A DNA stretch of 64,000 bases from Loripinus fragilis. Its lineage: Eukaryota > Mollusca > Bivalvia > Lucinida > Lucinidae. The notes under the pieces were generated by a model that had not been told where the DNA came from, searched no databases, and saw only the letters and a program-made list of their open reading frames with translations. Positions 12,901 through 21,046 of this stretch are shown piece after piece; within the stretch, counting starts at the first letter, position 1, and each line of letters begins with the position of its first letter. The translations under genes and the position numbers were made by a program. The stretch spans positions 44,817,994-44,881,993 of the forward strand of contig OZ026515.1 in NCBI GenBank assembly GCA_964019695.1, written 5' to 3'.

Positions 12901-15900
12901 CCCTAGGGCATGACCCAGGCTGCCAAATGAAAATCCCGTCTGATATGTTTTATATCTTTCATGTGGGAGAAGACACACAAAGTTTGGTCAAAAAATCTTT
13001 CAAATTGACTTTGTAATTGAAATTTAATGACATTTAATGATTTTTGACCTTTTGGCCCCTCCCCAGGGCCCCAGGGGGCGGGGCCAAAAAAAAATGTGCC
13101 GTTGCACGCCCCATTCATGTGAGCAACCCACACACCAAATTTGGTTGAATTTCGTCCAATGGTTTAGGAGGAGATAGCGTGACGGACGGACGGACGGACA
13201 GACGGACGGACGGACGGACGGAGGCGATTGCAATATCCCCATCGCTTTTTTAAAAAAGCGTGGGGATAAAAACCTGATGAAATCTTCAATAGATATTGTG
13301 AGGATAAAGCTTGACTGGTCCTTTATACATTGTGAGGTGATTTTCAGATAACATTAGGTGCCTGTCAGAGTAGCTCTGAAATTTTTTTTCTTGAAAAACA
13401 GACCCAGATAAGATGCTGCATCTGATCTGGGTCTACACTGTTTGATGAAGCACTTCTTTACAGATATTCCTTTGATAGGCAATAAGTCTCTCCAAAATAA
13501 TCTTTCTTTTAGTGCACAGATTATCAAGTAAACATTTGAGTTCATAAATGATAAAGATACTAAAGATTTGAGTTCAAAAATAATAAAGATCCAGTTTTGG
13601 AGAAGATAGCATATTAAATAGACGGAGACGATAACTGATGGTTTTTAAAAAGCATGAGGATAACAATTGGGAGACGTTGATAGAAATATTTCAATGTCGA
13701 TTATCTTAAACTCTATAGAAGGAGAGTTTTATATAGGAAGAAGAGAAATATGTTGTTTTTTTTGTTTTTTTTTTCATTTAGATAATCTCATTATATTTCA
13801 TAGCTCTATCGTAGTCCAAGGTAAGAGAGGTACCCAGATTATTTATTTTCATAAAAGGTCAGATTTGATAGATGTTCAAAAGTTGCCATGAATAAAGGCT
13901 TAGACAAACAGCGCAGACCCAGATCAAACTGCTTCTGAATAAGAAGTCTGATCAGAGCCTTCCCTGTTTGCTATTCTGAGTTTCAGCCCTGATAGAGGGC
14001 CTGGATGGGGTATATTGGTTAGCAATTTTTCGCCATATTTTACATTGATTAGCCATCATAAGCGAATTTTAGCCCAAAAAATAACATTTAGCAATTTTTT
14101 TGGTCTAAAATTGAACGATTTTCTGCCCGAAATATGAGGATCAAAAAAAGTTGTGATAACCAATTAAACACATTCTAAAATATAACGATTGAGCGAAAAA
14201 TTGAGCAAAAAATGGTGATTATATGTTTTACTGATTAACAGATGAATTTTATCAATTGGGCAAATATTTTATCATAAGGGATTATGTGGCCAAAATCTTA
14301 ATGATTAGCGATTTTCAGATCCCTGATCCTGGCCCTCCTGATAACCACCATTTGATTTGAGAAGAAAAAGAGTAAAGTGTTCAAATTTGGCCTGGGTGCG
14401 AGAAAAATTGATTTGTTGCATGTAAACAACAAAGGGGCAGACAAACCTGTGCATTCTTATCTGATCACCTGTGTTATTCGCTATCTGGAAAGTATACAGT
14501 CAAACCTGCTGTTGCGACCACCTGTATTAAGTGTGACTCTCTCTTAAGCGGCTATTTAAGGGTCCCCCCCCCCCCCAGACGTTTTTGAATGCAAATGCAC
14601 CTTTATTAAGCGTGCACCTGTCCAACGCGGCCAGCGGTCGGCGAAATTCACCCCCAACCACTGAAATTGTGTCTTTAAACGGACAATTTCTATGCGTTGA
14701 TGCGGCCAGTTTCGATTAAATTTCATCAATTAAATTGTTTGCTCCGGTCATATGCTTGGTGCAGTTAAACTCCCCAGCAGTGGTGTCTCCCAGAATAAAT
14801 TCTTCAACGGCTGCTACCCTATGTCGAGGTTATTGGGCCCAACTATCAAGTGTTTACGCTAATAAAACACTACGAAATTGTCCAGGAAACCAGCACATAC
14901 GGATTAGAAACGCGTGTCGACAGTAATCGAAAACCTGAATACGCTAAACGAACACCACTTGTTGTTGGGTTTTTTTTGTAAGCGGGTAACCATTATTGCA
15001 AGGGGATAACCAGTCGTAGAGCCAGTCAGCTGACAAAATTGTCGACATCAAAGCATTTTGCCGCTGCCAAATTTCATTCATCCATACCGTGACAGATGTT
15101 TAACGGTAAATGTGTGAAAATCTAAATGCAAAGTAATACCTTTGCTGGAGGCATATACTTACTACACAAGGATGCAAACTTTGCTAAAAGTCAACAAGCA
15201 ATAGTTTTTGAGAAAAAAAAAAACATTTTTGAGAAACTTTGAACCATTCACCTGAATAAATTTACAATTCTAACAACATTCTCTTCATGTTCAGTAGTAC
15301 GATGGCCATTAAACATGCAATTGCTTATTAAAAACCAAGTTTTAGCTTCTAGAAAAAATATGATTTATCATTAGCAGTGCTATCTCTACTCTTTTGACAT
15401 ACACGGGAATCTTTAGACAGAATGGACATGATTTTGTTTATTTCATATTTTCTTATGGTTTTTTTTTCATTTATATATTTTATGAAGAAATGCAATAACT
15501 GCAGCAGTGTAGTCCTTATTCGTTATACTTTTCAACTCATTATCATATGAGTATCCTCAACTCCAAGCCAATATACCTTCAAGTCCTCAATCATATGGCC
15601 TTCTTAGCTGAACCTCTATTAAGCAGCCACCTGTCTAAAGCAAGCAATTTTGGATTATCCCTTGACCGCTTGCTTAAGACAGGTTTGACTGTAGTAACCA
15701 AACTTGCACCATGCAAAATTTCAATTTTCTAACTAGTCTCTGTAGCTGAGCAGGCTAGTATGAACCATACCTGGTCAGAGCTGCAGAAGACCTGTACCGT
15801 TTTCTCGTGTCGCAGCCCAAATAATACTAGCCTCAATATGGTACGGCAAATGTCCTAAAATTTCAAACACTTCTTTTTCTGTTCATAAATAAAATGTTTG

Positions 15901-17873
15901 TTTTCAGGGATGGAATTCACAAAAAGCTTGTCAGAATAGCAAACAGGACATACCCTGATCAGACTGCTTCTTCAGAAGCAGTCTGATCAGGGTCTGTGCT
16001 GTTTGTCTAGGCCTTTTTGGCAGGCGACTAGCGTTCGAATTTTTTAGAACATTTACGGTACATTTTGTTTTAGGTTGATATTCTGTGTAATGATGAACTA
16101 CTAGGAAAGGACCATATGCTCAAGTTCATTGTAGCAACCAGATGGAGAATTGATGTGAGTACTTTAAGGCATAGATTACTGTCCAAGAGATCATTCAAAG
16201 ATTAACTGATAAGGGGCAGTTTCAATGTCTAAAAAATTTAAAGGGGCCTCAAGTGGGGAATTACCTGTATACAACACAATTTCTTTCACTAAGATAAAGA
16301 TCAATATCTTATCATAAATTACCTAATCCCTTCATGGAACCACTTTATTGCCCCTGTAGGGAAGTCATAATCACCTCATTATGACTGTCCTTTTGATCTG
16401 CCCAGTATGACCCCTGGAGAGAGTCATGATGAGTGGTACCAGTATTATTGCTAAATTTTTTATGTCTTGTAGTTCAGATAATCTTGAGCGTAAAATTTTG
16501 ATTATTTTCAAATCCATAATTTTTAACATTTGTTTTGGGTGCTATTAAGACTATGACATGAGTACCAACATGATTTGGTTGAGAAATAAGAAAAATTATC
16601 TTTATCTGGAGATCTGAAATTGATTTGACCCATAACCCTTTTTGTTTTATGGATCCTTCCATCCAGATTGATTCGGTTAAGTATGGCCCCAGGAGCCACA
16701 CCAATAATATTACACTGTAGCTTGAAGTTTGGTCCTCATATCAATTCTATAGCCTCAAAACTGAAAGCTCACAACATCATTACGTCTTCAGTATCACTAT
16801 AGTGTTCTATCTGATAGCATTTTATAGGTTTCAGGCCTTTAGTTAAGATTGCGTACCGAAAAAATAATTTTCTTATTTCTTAACCAAAACATGTGTTGTG
16901 GGTGCTCAAAAGAACCGTCTCAATGAGACGGTTCTTTTGAGCACCCAAAACATATGTTAAAACTGATGGGTAAGAAATTTTTCACAGTTTTACACTTTAA
17001 AAATTTGTTTATCTAAACCTAGTGGTTTATAGCAGCAAACCTCAGAAGCCTGTGAATATTGGTAAGTATGGTTTTGTGCTGCTCAAATTAATTTTATTTA
17101 AACCAGTAAACCTGTGTATTCAAGTATTTACTTGACATGGGCACAAACTGCTCTGTGTAGCTCAGTTGATAACAAGTAGAAATGATAAATAGAGAATACT
17201 AGGTGAGTGTACCAAGTTTACCAGGCAAGGTTTCGAGAACACTTGTTGAATCACAAGGCTCCGTCGACCAATTGAACATGCATTCTCGAAGCTGAGCCTG
17301 GTAAAATTGATATCAAGAGACCCGAACCTGGTGTTCTATTTATCAGTTTACCCTACCCATTGGTTCACGCTTCAAACTGGTGATTATAACCTAAATATCA
17401 ATTTTCTCTGTTACTCATTCAAAAATTGCAATGTCATGTTGACCAATAAAGATAACCGCATCCAGATAGACAATGTTAATCAAGTCAAATTGCACCAATG
17501 CGATTCATATGAGAGGTATCGGATAATCTGAGGAGCGCAGTGGCTCAGTTGGTAGAGTGTTAGAAGGCTTGCTAGCTTGAGACTCACGGGAGTCACTAGC
17601 TGTGTCGTGTCCTTTGGTTGTGGGTATAACAATTTATCCGCTGCTTTATGGTCCTGACATTATATAAAATGTGTTGACCGGGACATAAAGCAAAAAAAAA
17701 TAATCCAATGATCATCATAACAACTATTTTTATGTTGAAATAATAGAAATGTCACCATTTTTGTATGAAAAAGGCCTCTTATCTATGTATTTTGGATAGT
17801 GTATGATGTTTCTATTTCTCTTTTCCAGGATGGCCCTTTAATTTTACACTACAGACAGAGATTAGAACTTTGA
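3833..17873 (+). CDS. PCGF3: Polycomb group RING finger protein, PCGF3/PCGF5 type (complete, 7 coding exons)
   Basis: The joined exons 3833-3944, 5425-5521, 8642-8697, 9912-9980, 11603-11832, 16074-16154 and 17829-17873 give 690 nt, or 229 codons plus TGA. All introns are GT-AG and phases agree. Residues 18-56 form a C3HC4 RING with all eight ligands (C18, C21, C34, H36, C39, C42, C53, C56). YLIDATT, ECLHTFCRSC, HQSHPL and [13 protein letters not shown] are PCGF hallmarks. Residues about 137-229 are the RAWUL domain ([31 protein letters not shown]). The RAWUL and the ENNTCP RING loop match vertebrate PCGF3, while NYISFDRTMQ resembles PCGF5, so this is probably the single invertebrate PCGF3/5 gene. 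Family knowledge: PCGF3/5 pairs with RING1/RNF2 in nuclear variant PRC1.3/1.5 complexes that monoubiquitinate histone H2A. Three ATGs start the frame; the first is used here. The length is close to the vertebrate 240-256 residues. Confidence 0.93.
4300..4480. mobile_element. Hairpin MITE (GTCTCATTGAGAC family), intron 1 of PCGF
   Basis: A central palindrome around GTCTCATTGAGAC is flanked by ATGTTTTGGGTGTTC and GAGTACCCTAAACATAT. Eleven or twelve copies of this family occur in the window. Boundaries are approximate. Confidence 0.7.
4611..4813 (-). mobile_element. tRNA-derived SINE with 12-bp target duplication
   Basis: On the minus strand it reads GGGAGCGCAGTGGCTCAGTG (A-box head), then a B-box-like GGGTTCAAGCCTC, a body with TGAGCAACACACA, and a tail ending in AATC plus an AAAC-rich run. 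The direct repeat GCAGCCCCAACA flanks it at 4599-4610 and 4814-4825, showing retrotransposition. It lies antisense in intron 1 of the PCGF gene. Confidence 0.88.
5165..5375. mobile_element. Diverged MITE related to the TTAACCC family
   Basis: Begins near TAACTCTGCCCTGCC and ends GCATGCAAAGAGTTAAAAG. It carries GTCGTCTGCTAATC and its counterpart ATCTGCAGATGAC, with a central CAAGCCTGATCTGGACCC. It ends about 50 nt before PCGF coding exon 2. Confidence 0.55.
5425..5521 (+). CDS. PCGF3: PCGF3/5 coding exon 2 (second half of RING)
   Basis: Acceptor TTTCAG at 5419-5424, donor GTATAA at 5522. Encodes [19 protein letters not shown] and HQSHPLNYI, supplying RING ligands C39, C42, C53 and C56. Confidence 0.92.
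6749..6942. mobile_element. MITE, TTAACCC family variant
   Basis: Ends CTTAACCCATAAAGCGCCAC and GGCGCTTTAAGGGTTAA. Inside are GCAGCAGATGACAATTTC and its counterpart TTTGTCGTCTGC. Confidence 0.7.
7262..7640. repeat. Dispersed repeat, copy 1 of a pair
   Basis: Starts TATGATCAGGAAATACCACA and is about 80-85% identical by eye to 26717-27112, in the same orientation. The second copy is open on the plus strand for about 130 codons (His/Asn/Lys-rich). The first copy is open on the minus strand (7156-7551). I do not recognise a protein family and treat it as a transposon fragment. Confidence 0.6.
7940..8230. mobile_element. Two adjacent hairpin MITE copies, opposite orientation
   Basis: A degenerate copy (about 7940-8035, with ACATGTGTTTTGGGTACTC) is followed by a fuller inverted copy (about 8045-8230, with CAACCAAAACATATGTTGTG and CTTCTCAATGAGACGG). 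Confidence 0.6.
8408..8626. mobile_element. MITE with TACGGTAAATGTTC ends, directly upstream of PCGF exon 3
   Basis: Starts TACAGTAAATGTTCTTAAATTT and ends AAATTTTGAACATTTACCGTA-type sequence. The middle has GTCAGAATAGCAAACAGGGA and its partner palindrome around CTTCTTCAGAA. Its right end is only 15 nt from the exon 3 acceptor, so the acceptor tract ATTCTCTATTTACAG is all that lies between. Confidence 0.75.
8642..8697 (+). CDS. PCGF3: PCGF3/5 coding exon 3
   Basis: Acceptor ACAG at 8638-8641, donor GTAAGT at 8698. Encodes [19 protein letters not shown], the conserved segment that follows the RING in all PCGF proteins. Confidence 0.93.
8958..9142 (-). mobile_element. tRNA-derived SINE
   Basis: Same family as 4611-4813, antisense to the PCGF gene. 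The flanks AAGAATTTTGT and AAGAAGAGTTTTGT may be a decayed target duplication. Confidence 0.8.
9262..9720. mobile_element. MITE interrupted by a SINE
   Basis: The left part (9262-9380) has CTGAATTCAGGATTATGAG and ATAGAAAGTCAGTCTCAAAA. The right part (9591-9720) has TTTAAAGATTTGAATCTCTA and CAGGATTTTGG. An uninterrupted relative lies at about 60318-60530, which shows where this copy was split by the SINE. Confidence 0.65.
9381..9579 (+). mobile_element. tRNA-derived SINE with 11-bp target duplication
   Basis: Starts GGGAGCGCAGTGGCTCAGTT, has B-box GGGTTTGAGCCTC, and ends GGGACGTAAAGAATC plus an AAAC tail. ACAATTTTATA is repeated on both sides (9370-9380 and 9580-9590). It inserted into an older MITE in PCGF intron 3. 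Confidence 0.9.
9912..9980 (+). CDS. PCGF3: PCGF3/5 coding exon 4
   Basis: Acceptor CTGCAG at 9906-9911, donor GTAAGT at 9981. Encodes [20 protein letters not shown], matching the REFYxxxG segment of PCGF3/5. Confidence 0.92.
10042..10289. mobile_element. MITE, TTAACCCTTAA family (copy 2)
   Basis: Nearly collinear with 3492-3740. The left TIR has drifted (TTAATACTTAATGCGCC). The central palindrome CTCCTATAGGAG is perfect. Confidence 0.8.
10312..10446. mobile_element. Hairpin MITE copy
   Basis: Contains AGAACCGTCTCATTGAGAC and GTACCTACAGCATATGTTTT. Right end near CTAGAGGCCT. Confidence 0.7.
10447..11424. repeat. Repeated short modules in PCGF intron 4
   Basis: Three or four imperfect copies of a module containing CCCAATTTTTCAAAAGTCAG, TTTGTGATGGTGTGTG, CTCAGAAGCTCACATCTTC and AAGGGACAGTATAAAATAAA occur at about 10560-10700, 11080-11215, 11218-11290 and 11290-11410. 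This is a degenerate tandem repeat. The part at 10700-11060 is T-rich with no identified feature. Confidence 0.55.
11425..11582. mobile_element. Hairpin MITE adjacent to PCGF exon 5
   Basis: The palindrome at 11470-11516 is built on CAAAAGAACCGTCTC and GAGACGGTTCTTTTG. The right end at GGAGGCCT lies 20 nt before the exon 5 acceptor. Confidence 0.75.
11603..11832 (+). CDS. PCGF3: PCGF3/5 coding exon 5 (linker and start of RAWUL)
   Basis: Acceptor TTTCAG at 11597-11602, donor GTAAGT at 11833. Encodes an acidic/lysine-rich linker, then [11 protein letters not shown] and [10 protein letters not shown], which match the RAWUL start of vertebrate PCGF3. Ends on a complete Asp codon. Confidence 0.93.
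11865..12035. mobile_element. Hairpin MITE, decayed stem
   Basis: Same arrangement as 11425-11582, 300 bp downstream across exon 5. The left arm has lost several bases (GAAATCTTATTGAGACGG). Confidence 0.65.
12081..12278 (+). mobile_element. tRNA-derived SINE
   Basis: Starts GGAGCACAGTGGCTCAGTGG, with B-box AGGTTCGAGTCTC, and ends GGGATGTAAAGAATC plus an AAAC tail. The Helentron-like copy starts directly after its A-rich tail. Confidence 0.87.
12279..13266 (-). mobile_element. Non-autonomous Helitron/Helentron-like element, copy 2 (inverted)
   Basis: On the minus strand it runs from TCCCCACGC (13266) through a GTCC-type microsatellite and three internal repeats to the GATGGCGCGCCATC hairpin (12292-12305) and CTAG (12279), followed by T as in copy 1. 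It is inverted relative to 98-1117, with 11.2 kb between the two. It lies in PCGF intron 5. Confidence 0.75.
13350..13985. repeat. Partial foldback repeats of the GACCCAGATCAGACTGC group
   Basis: Two short palindromic cores (13400-13445 and 13905-13970) carry GACCCAGAT and its complement GATCTGGGTC or GATCAGAGCC, with CACTGTTTG-type flanks. They are MITE remnants without clear ends. Confidence 0.5.
13995..14340. mobile_element. Putative MITE
   Basis: Left end AGGGCCTGGATGGGGTAT and right end ATCCCTGATCCTGGCCCT are complementary. The AT-rich interior repeats GATTAGC/GCTAATC-like motifs. No coding capacity. Confidence 0.55.
14389..15818. mobile_element. Foldback MITE (CTTCGGGG family) split by a nested element
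   Basis: Flanking parts 14389-14494 and 15694-15818 together match the intact copies at 19823-20056, 57024-57261, 59829-60064, 62115-62352 and 62897-63123. Shared motifs are CAGACAAACCTGTGCAT and CTAGTCTCTGTAGCTGAG. Confidence 0.65.
14495..15693. mobile_element. Nested 1.2-kb DNA element with TACAGTCAAACCTG ends
   Basis: Left end TACAGTCAAACCTG and right end CAGGTTTGACTGTA are perfect inverted repeats, extended by CTTAAG(C)GG-type motifs. TA dinucleotides at the ends suggest TA target use (mariner-like). No transposase frame is visible. A smaller relative is at 63135-63342. Confidence 0.7.
15842..16060. mobile_element. MITE with TACGGTAAATGTTC ends, directly upstream of PCGF exon 6
   Basis: Ends TACGGCAAATGTCCTAAAAT and TTTTTTAGAACATTTACGGTA-type sequence. 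The middle palindrome is around GCTTCTTCAGAAGC. The right end lies 13 nt before the exon 6 acceptor. Confidence 0.75.
16074..16154 (+). CDS. PCGF3: PCGF3/5 coding exon 6 (RAWUL)
   Basis: Acceptor TTTTAG at 16068-16073, donor GTGAGT at 16155. Encodes [20 protein letters not shown] and ATRWRID in 27 codons, the best conserved part of the RAWUL. Confidence 0.94.
16485..17020. mobile_element. Two hairpin MITE copies, one with a perfect 23-bp stem
   Basis: A deleted copy lies at about 16485-16625. A full copy (about 16835-17020) is inverted and contains a perfect palindrome at 16900-16946: two 23-nt arms around one base, arms beginning GGGTGCTCAAAAGAACCGTC. Confidence 0.75.
17532..17701 (+). mobile_element. 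tRNA-derived SINE, diverged
   Basis: Starts GGAGCGCAGTGGCTCAGTTG and ends GGGACATAAAGC plus poly-A. The body TGTCGTGTCCTTTGG differs from the main family. Confidence 0.75.
17829..17873 (+). CDS. PCGF3: PCGF3/5 coding exon 7 (C terminus)
   Basis: Acceptor TTCCAG at 17823-17828. Encodes [14 protein letters not shown] then TGA, matching the APLLLHYRPKMDLL end of PCGF3. Confidence 0.93.
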   Translation, partial: DGPLILHYRQRLEL

Positions 17874-17929
17874 CACATTACATACCAGATTAGTGTAATT
17901 TCAACCTTAAAGGCAGGGTTCAACTACTA

Positions 17930-18600
17930 AAGAAGATAACCTTCCTTTTACCATTCTGTCACTTGACTTCAGACTGGCAGAGAATCAACAAGTGAAAGGA
18001 GTTTTGTGAATTCTGTCACTGGACTTCACACTGCTGTCATGGCAACCTTAGATACAGAAAGTCAACTATTGAAAGGAGCTTGCCTTTCTGCTGCCATTCT
18101 GTCACTGGACTTCAAACTGTTGTCGTGGCAACCTTAAAAACAGAAAGTCCACCAATGAAAGGAGATTGTCTTTCTGCTGCCATTCTGTCACTGGGCTTTA
18201 AACTGTTGTCATGGCAACCTTAAATACAGAAAGTCCACCAATGAAAGGAGATTCTCTCTCTGCTGCCATTCTGTCACTGGGCTTTAAACTGTTGTCATGG
18301 CAACCTTAAAAACAGAAAATCCACCAATGAAAGGAGATTGTATTTCTGCTGCCATTCTGTCACTGGGCTTTAAACTGTTGTCATGGCAACCTTAAAAACA
18401 GAAAATCCACCAATGAAAGGAGAGTGTCTTTCTGCTGTCATTCTGTCACTGGGCTTTAAACTGTTGTCATGGCAACCTTAAAAAACAGAAAATCCACCAA
18501 TGAAAGGAGATTGTCTTTCTGCTGCCATTCTGTCACTGGACTTCAGACTGTTGTCATGGCAGCTTTTGAAAAGAGTTCAACTATTTTAATGAGATTTACT
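17930..18600. repeat. 86-bp-period minisatellite just downstream of the PCGF stop codon
   Basis: About seven units, each with CTGCCATTCTGTCACTGG, TTTAAACTG and then GTTGTCATGGCAAC. The 14-mer recurs at 18033, 18119, 18205, 18291, 18377, 18463 and 18550, a spacing of 86 bp throughout (the last step is 87). Two more degenerate units flank it. The array begins about 57 bp after the stop codon and would be in the 3' UTR if the transcript extends this far. The 14-mer resembles an RFX X-box. Confidence 0.85.
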
Positions 18601-18898
18601 TTCTTCTACTTACATTCAGGCACTGGCCTTAGGGCTGTTTAAATGGCAACTTAAACCAGTGGGGATGGGGTCAGCTATTGAAAGATTAACTATCTGTTTT
18701 GCATTCTGTCACTGAGATTATGACTGTTGTAGATCCAGATCGTCCTTCTCCCATTGTCTATTTCCGGTATAAGCTGTTTGTATATGTCCATTTTCTTGCA
18801 TATTTCTGGTATATAATGTAAACTGAGTTTGGCAGAGAATAAGCCATAATTAAAACAGATTTTAAGAAAATTTTAAAGTTTAATAAGATTTTAAATTC

Positions 18899-19113
18899 TG
18901 TGGTAAATGTTCTAAAGTTTCGAACACTAGTTGCCTGCCAAAAAGTCACAGAGGTGCAATGCAGACCCAGATGAGATTGCTTGAAAAAGCAGTCTGATCA
19001 GGGTCTTCCCTGTTTGTTATTCTGACAAGCATTTTGTGAATTTTAGCCCCTAATAACCAATATTTTATTTGAGAACAGAAAAAGAAAAATGTCAAAGTTT
19101 TAGAACATTTACC
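18899..19113. mobile_element. MITE with TACGGTAAATGTTC ends (copy 3)
   Basis: Left end GGTAAATGTTCTAAAGTTTC and right end GTTTTAGAACATTTACCGTA. The middle palindrome is around GCTTGAAAAAGC. Confidence 0.7.
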
Positions 19114-19822
19114 GTAATATGAAATAACCTACAGATGACCTGTCAAATTATTTCTATATTTCAGTTCTCAATCACCAACAATGGCCTAGCCAGAATGCTG
19201 AAAAAGTAACGTACAGCATCAAAGGGAGACTACTGGATCAAGCAATGGTTCTCTTCAATTGTTTCCCTTTTCAAAATGGGAACTTCTCTTAAAGGAAATT
19301 TTTCCTTTATGAGCAGATCCTTATAGTATGGAAAATCACTTTTATCACGTTAAGTGACCTCCCTTGAATGTTACTATTTTATTACACACGTGTGTAACCT
19401 GTGAAATGGGTGCTACGCCAATGCACCAACTCATTTACTGACCCTCCCCAATTCTTAGTGAGTAACTTCACTAACTCACTGACATACATACTCACTCGAA
19501 AAAAAAACTCTTTCATACCCTGGCAAAACCAGCCTACATTCCAACCACATGATCTTGCGCATTACTGCACAAAAAGAAAATATGGAAGGTCCACCATGGC
19601 TGCATGCACAAGCTTAGTTGGCCAAATTTGGGGTGTTTGGGCTGATGGATTTTGACACTGAACTTATATTAATGTCCAATTTTTACATATAATGTTTCTG
19701 CATACAACTTTTGCAAATATGATTCAGAAATGAATATTCAAATAGGAATTAATCTTTAGCCCTTCACAAGCTACCAGACAGACATTAAATGTCACTCCAT
19801 CCACTGTTTTTCTACACAAAAT

Positions 19823-20056
19823 GGGCCTCATGGCGAGAAAACCTGTCTTCGGGGGTTTGCAAACAACACAGGCGCAGGCCAGCCTGTGCATCCGCGCAGT
19901 CTGATCAGCACCTTTGTTATTTGCATTTTAGAAAGTATCATATATGGACTTTCTAGGAGCGAAATTTCAATTCTCTAGCTAGTCTCTGTAGTTGAGAAGG
20001 CTGGTTTGAATCTCACTTTGTCAGAAACCCCGAAGACAGGTTTTGTCGTGATTATT
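19823..20056. mobile_element. Foldback MITE, CTTCGGGG family
   Basis: Starts GGGCCTCATGGCGAGAAAAC and includes CTGTCTTCGGGGGTTTG. It ends with AACCCCGAAGACAGGTTTTG. Between are GCAGTCTGATCAG and CTAGTCTCTGTAGTTGAG. No coding. Confidence 0.7.
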
Positions 20057-20398
20057 ATTTTGACAAAGTGTCAGATTATAACAAGTTACCTGCAAACCCC
20101 AGCTACTGTTTATTTCTGTTAATGCTTTTCATCCCAGTCACAATTTTTCAGTCATGTTTGGACAACCAGCTTTTGACTCTTGTCTGAACATGTACACTAT
20201 TAAAGCATCTTTAAGAAAGAAAAAACATACAAAGTAGGTCATAGCCACCTAACTTTTTCAGTAATTTGTTGTGAAATTATTCACTTTTAAGTCCAAATTA
20301 CATGCTGGAAAATGTGGAGATCTGCATTATTTACCTAAGACACAGAATATGCAGAGCTATTATTTTTAGTTTTGATCTTCCATTTCATCTGAAACTAT

Positions 20399-20544
20399 CT
20401 GGGAGTTACTGTGTTGTGTCCTTGAGCAAGACACTTTATATGCTGCTTAGGACTGGTTTAACTCAGGAAGGTAGGAAATCATCCCAACATGACTGAAAAA
20501 TTGATGACTGGGACGTAAAGCATCACTACAAACAAACAAAAAAC
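20399..20544 (+). mobile_element. 5'-truncated tRNA-derived SINE with 10-bp target duplication
   Basis: Lacks the A-box head, starts at GGGAGTTACTGTGTTGTGTC and ends GGGACGTAAAGCATC plus an AAAC tail. CTGAAACTAT flanks it at 20389-20398 and 20545-20554. Confidence 0.85.
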
Positions 20545-20603
20545 CTGAAACTATGATGTTCATAAAACCCATTTTTAGATAAAGAAATTTTCATCTGCTG
20601 GGT

Positions 20604-20811
20604 TACTGTAAATCCGAAAATTTTCGTGATAATTTTATTTTCGCAAATGGCGTTAATGAATATTTGAGACGTTTAAAATTCGTGATTAGGGCATGATTTA
20701 TTAATATCAGTAAAGGACAGAATGATTTCTCCATTTCCCGAGGATTTTCTTTTCACGAAACTTCCCATATCTCGAAAATAAACCCTCGCGAAAATTTCCG
20801 GATTTACAGTA
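20604..20811. mobile_element. MITE with TACTGTAAATCC ends
   Basis: TACTGTAAATCCGAAAATTT at the left and AAATTTCCGGATTTACAGTA at the right are inverted repeats. The interior has CGAAAAT/ATTTTCG repeats. 208 bp, no coding. Confidence 0.8.
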
Positions 20812-21046
20812 TTGACAACTGTCATTATTATAATTATAGAGCAGCCTATTATATGGTCTGCAAATTGTCTACCCAACAAAAAACAGTTCCATCCATCCTT
20901 AATTTCTAAGGTTTTGGTTTATATCTGGATAAATATGGCGCCATAAATATGATTATGTGTGGCAATTTATCTTATTTAAACATGTTGAAATACAATTATT
21001 AAAAAAAACGAAATTGTGTCATTTGTTGGTTTTATAATCCGTTTTT

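Noticed and set aside
16900..16946. Rho-independent terminator or CRISPR-type repeat
   Set aside because: The hairpin is part of a dispersed MITE in a eukaryotic intron. There is no spacer array and the setting is not bacterial.
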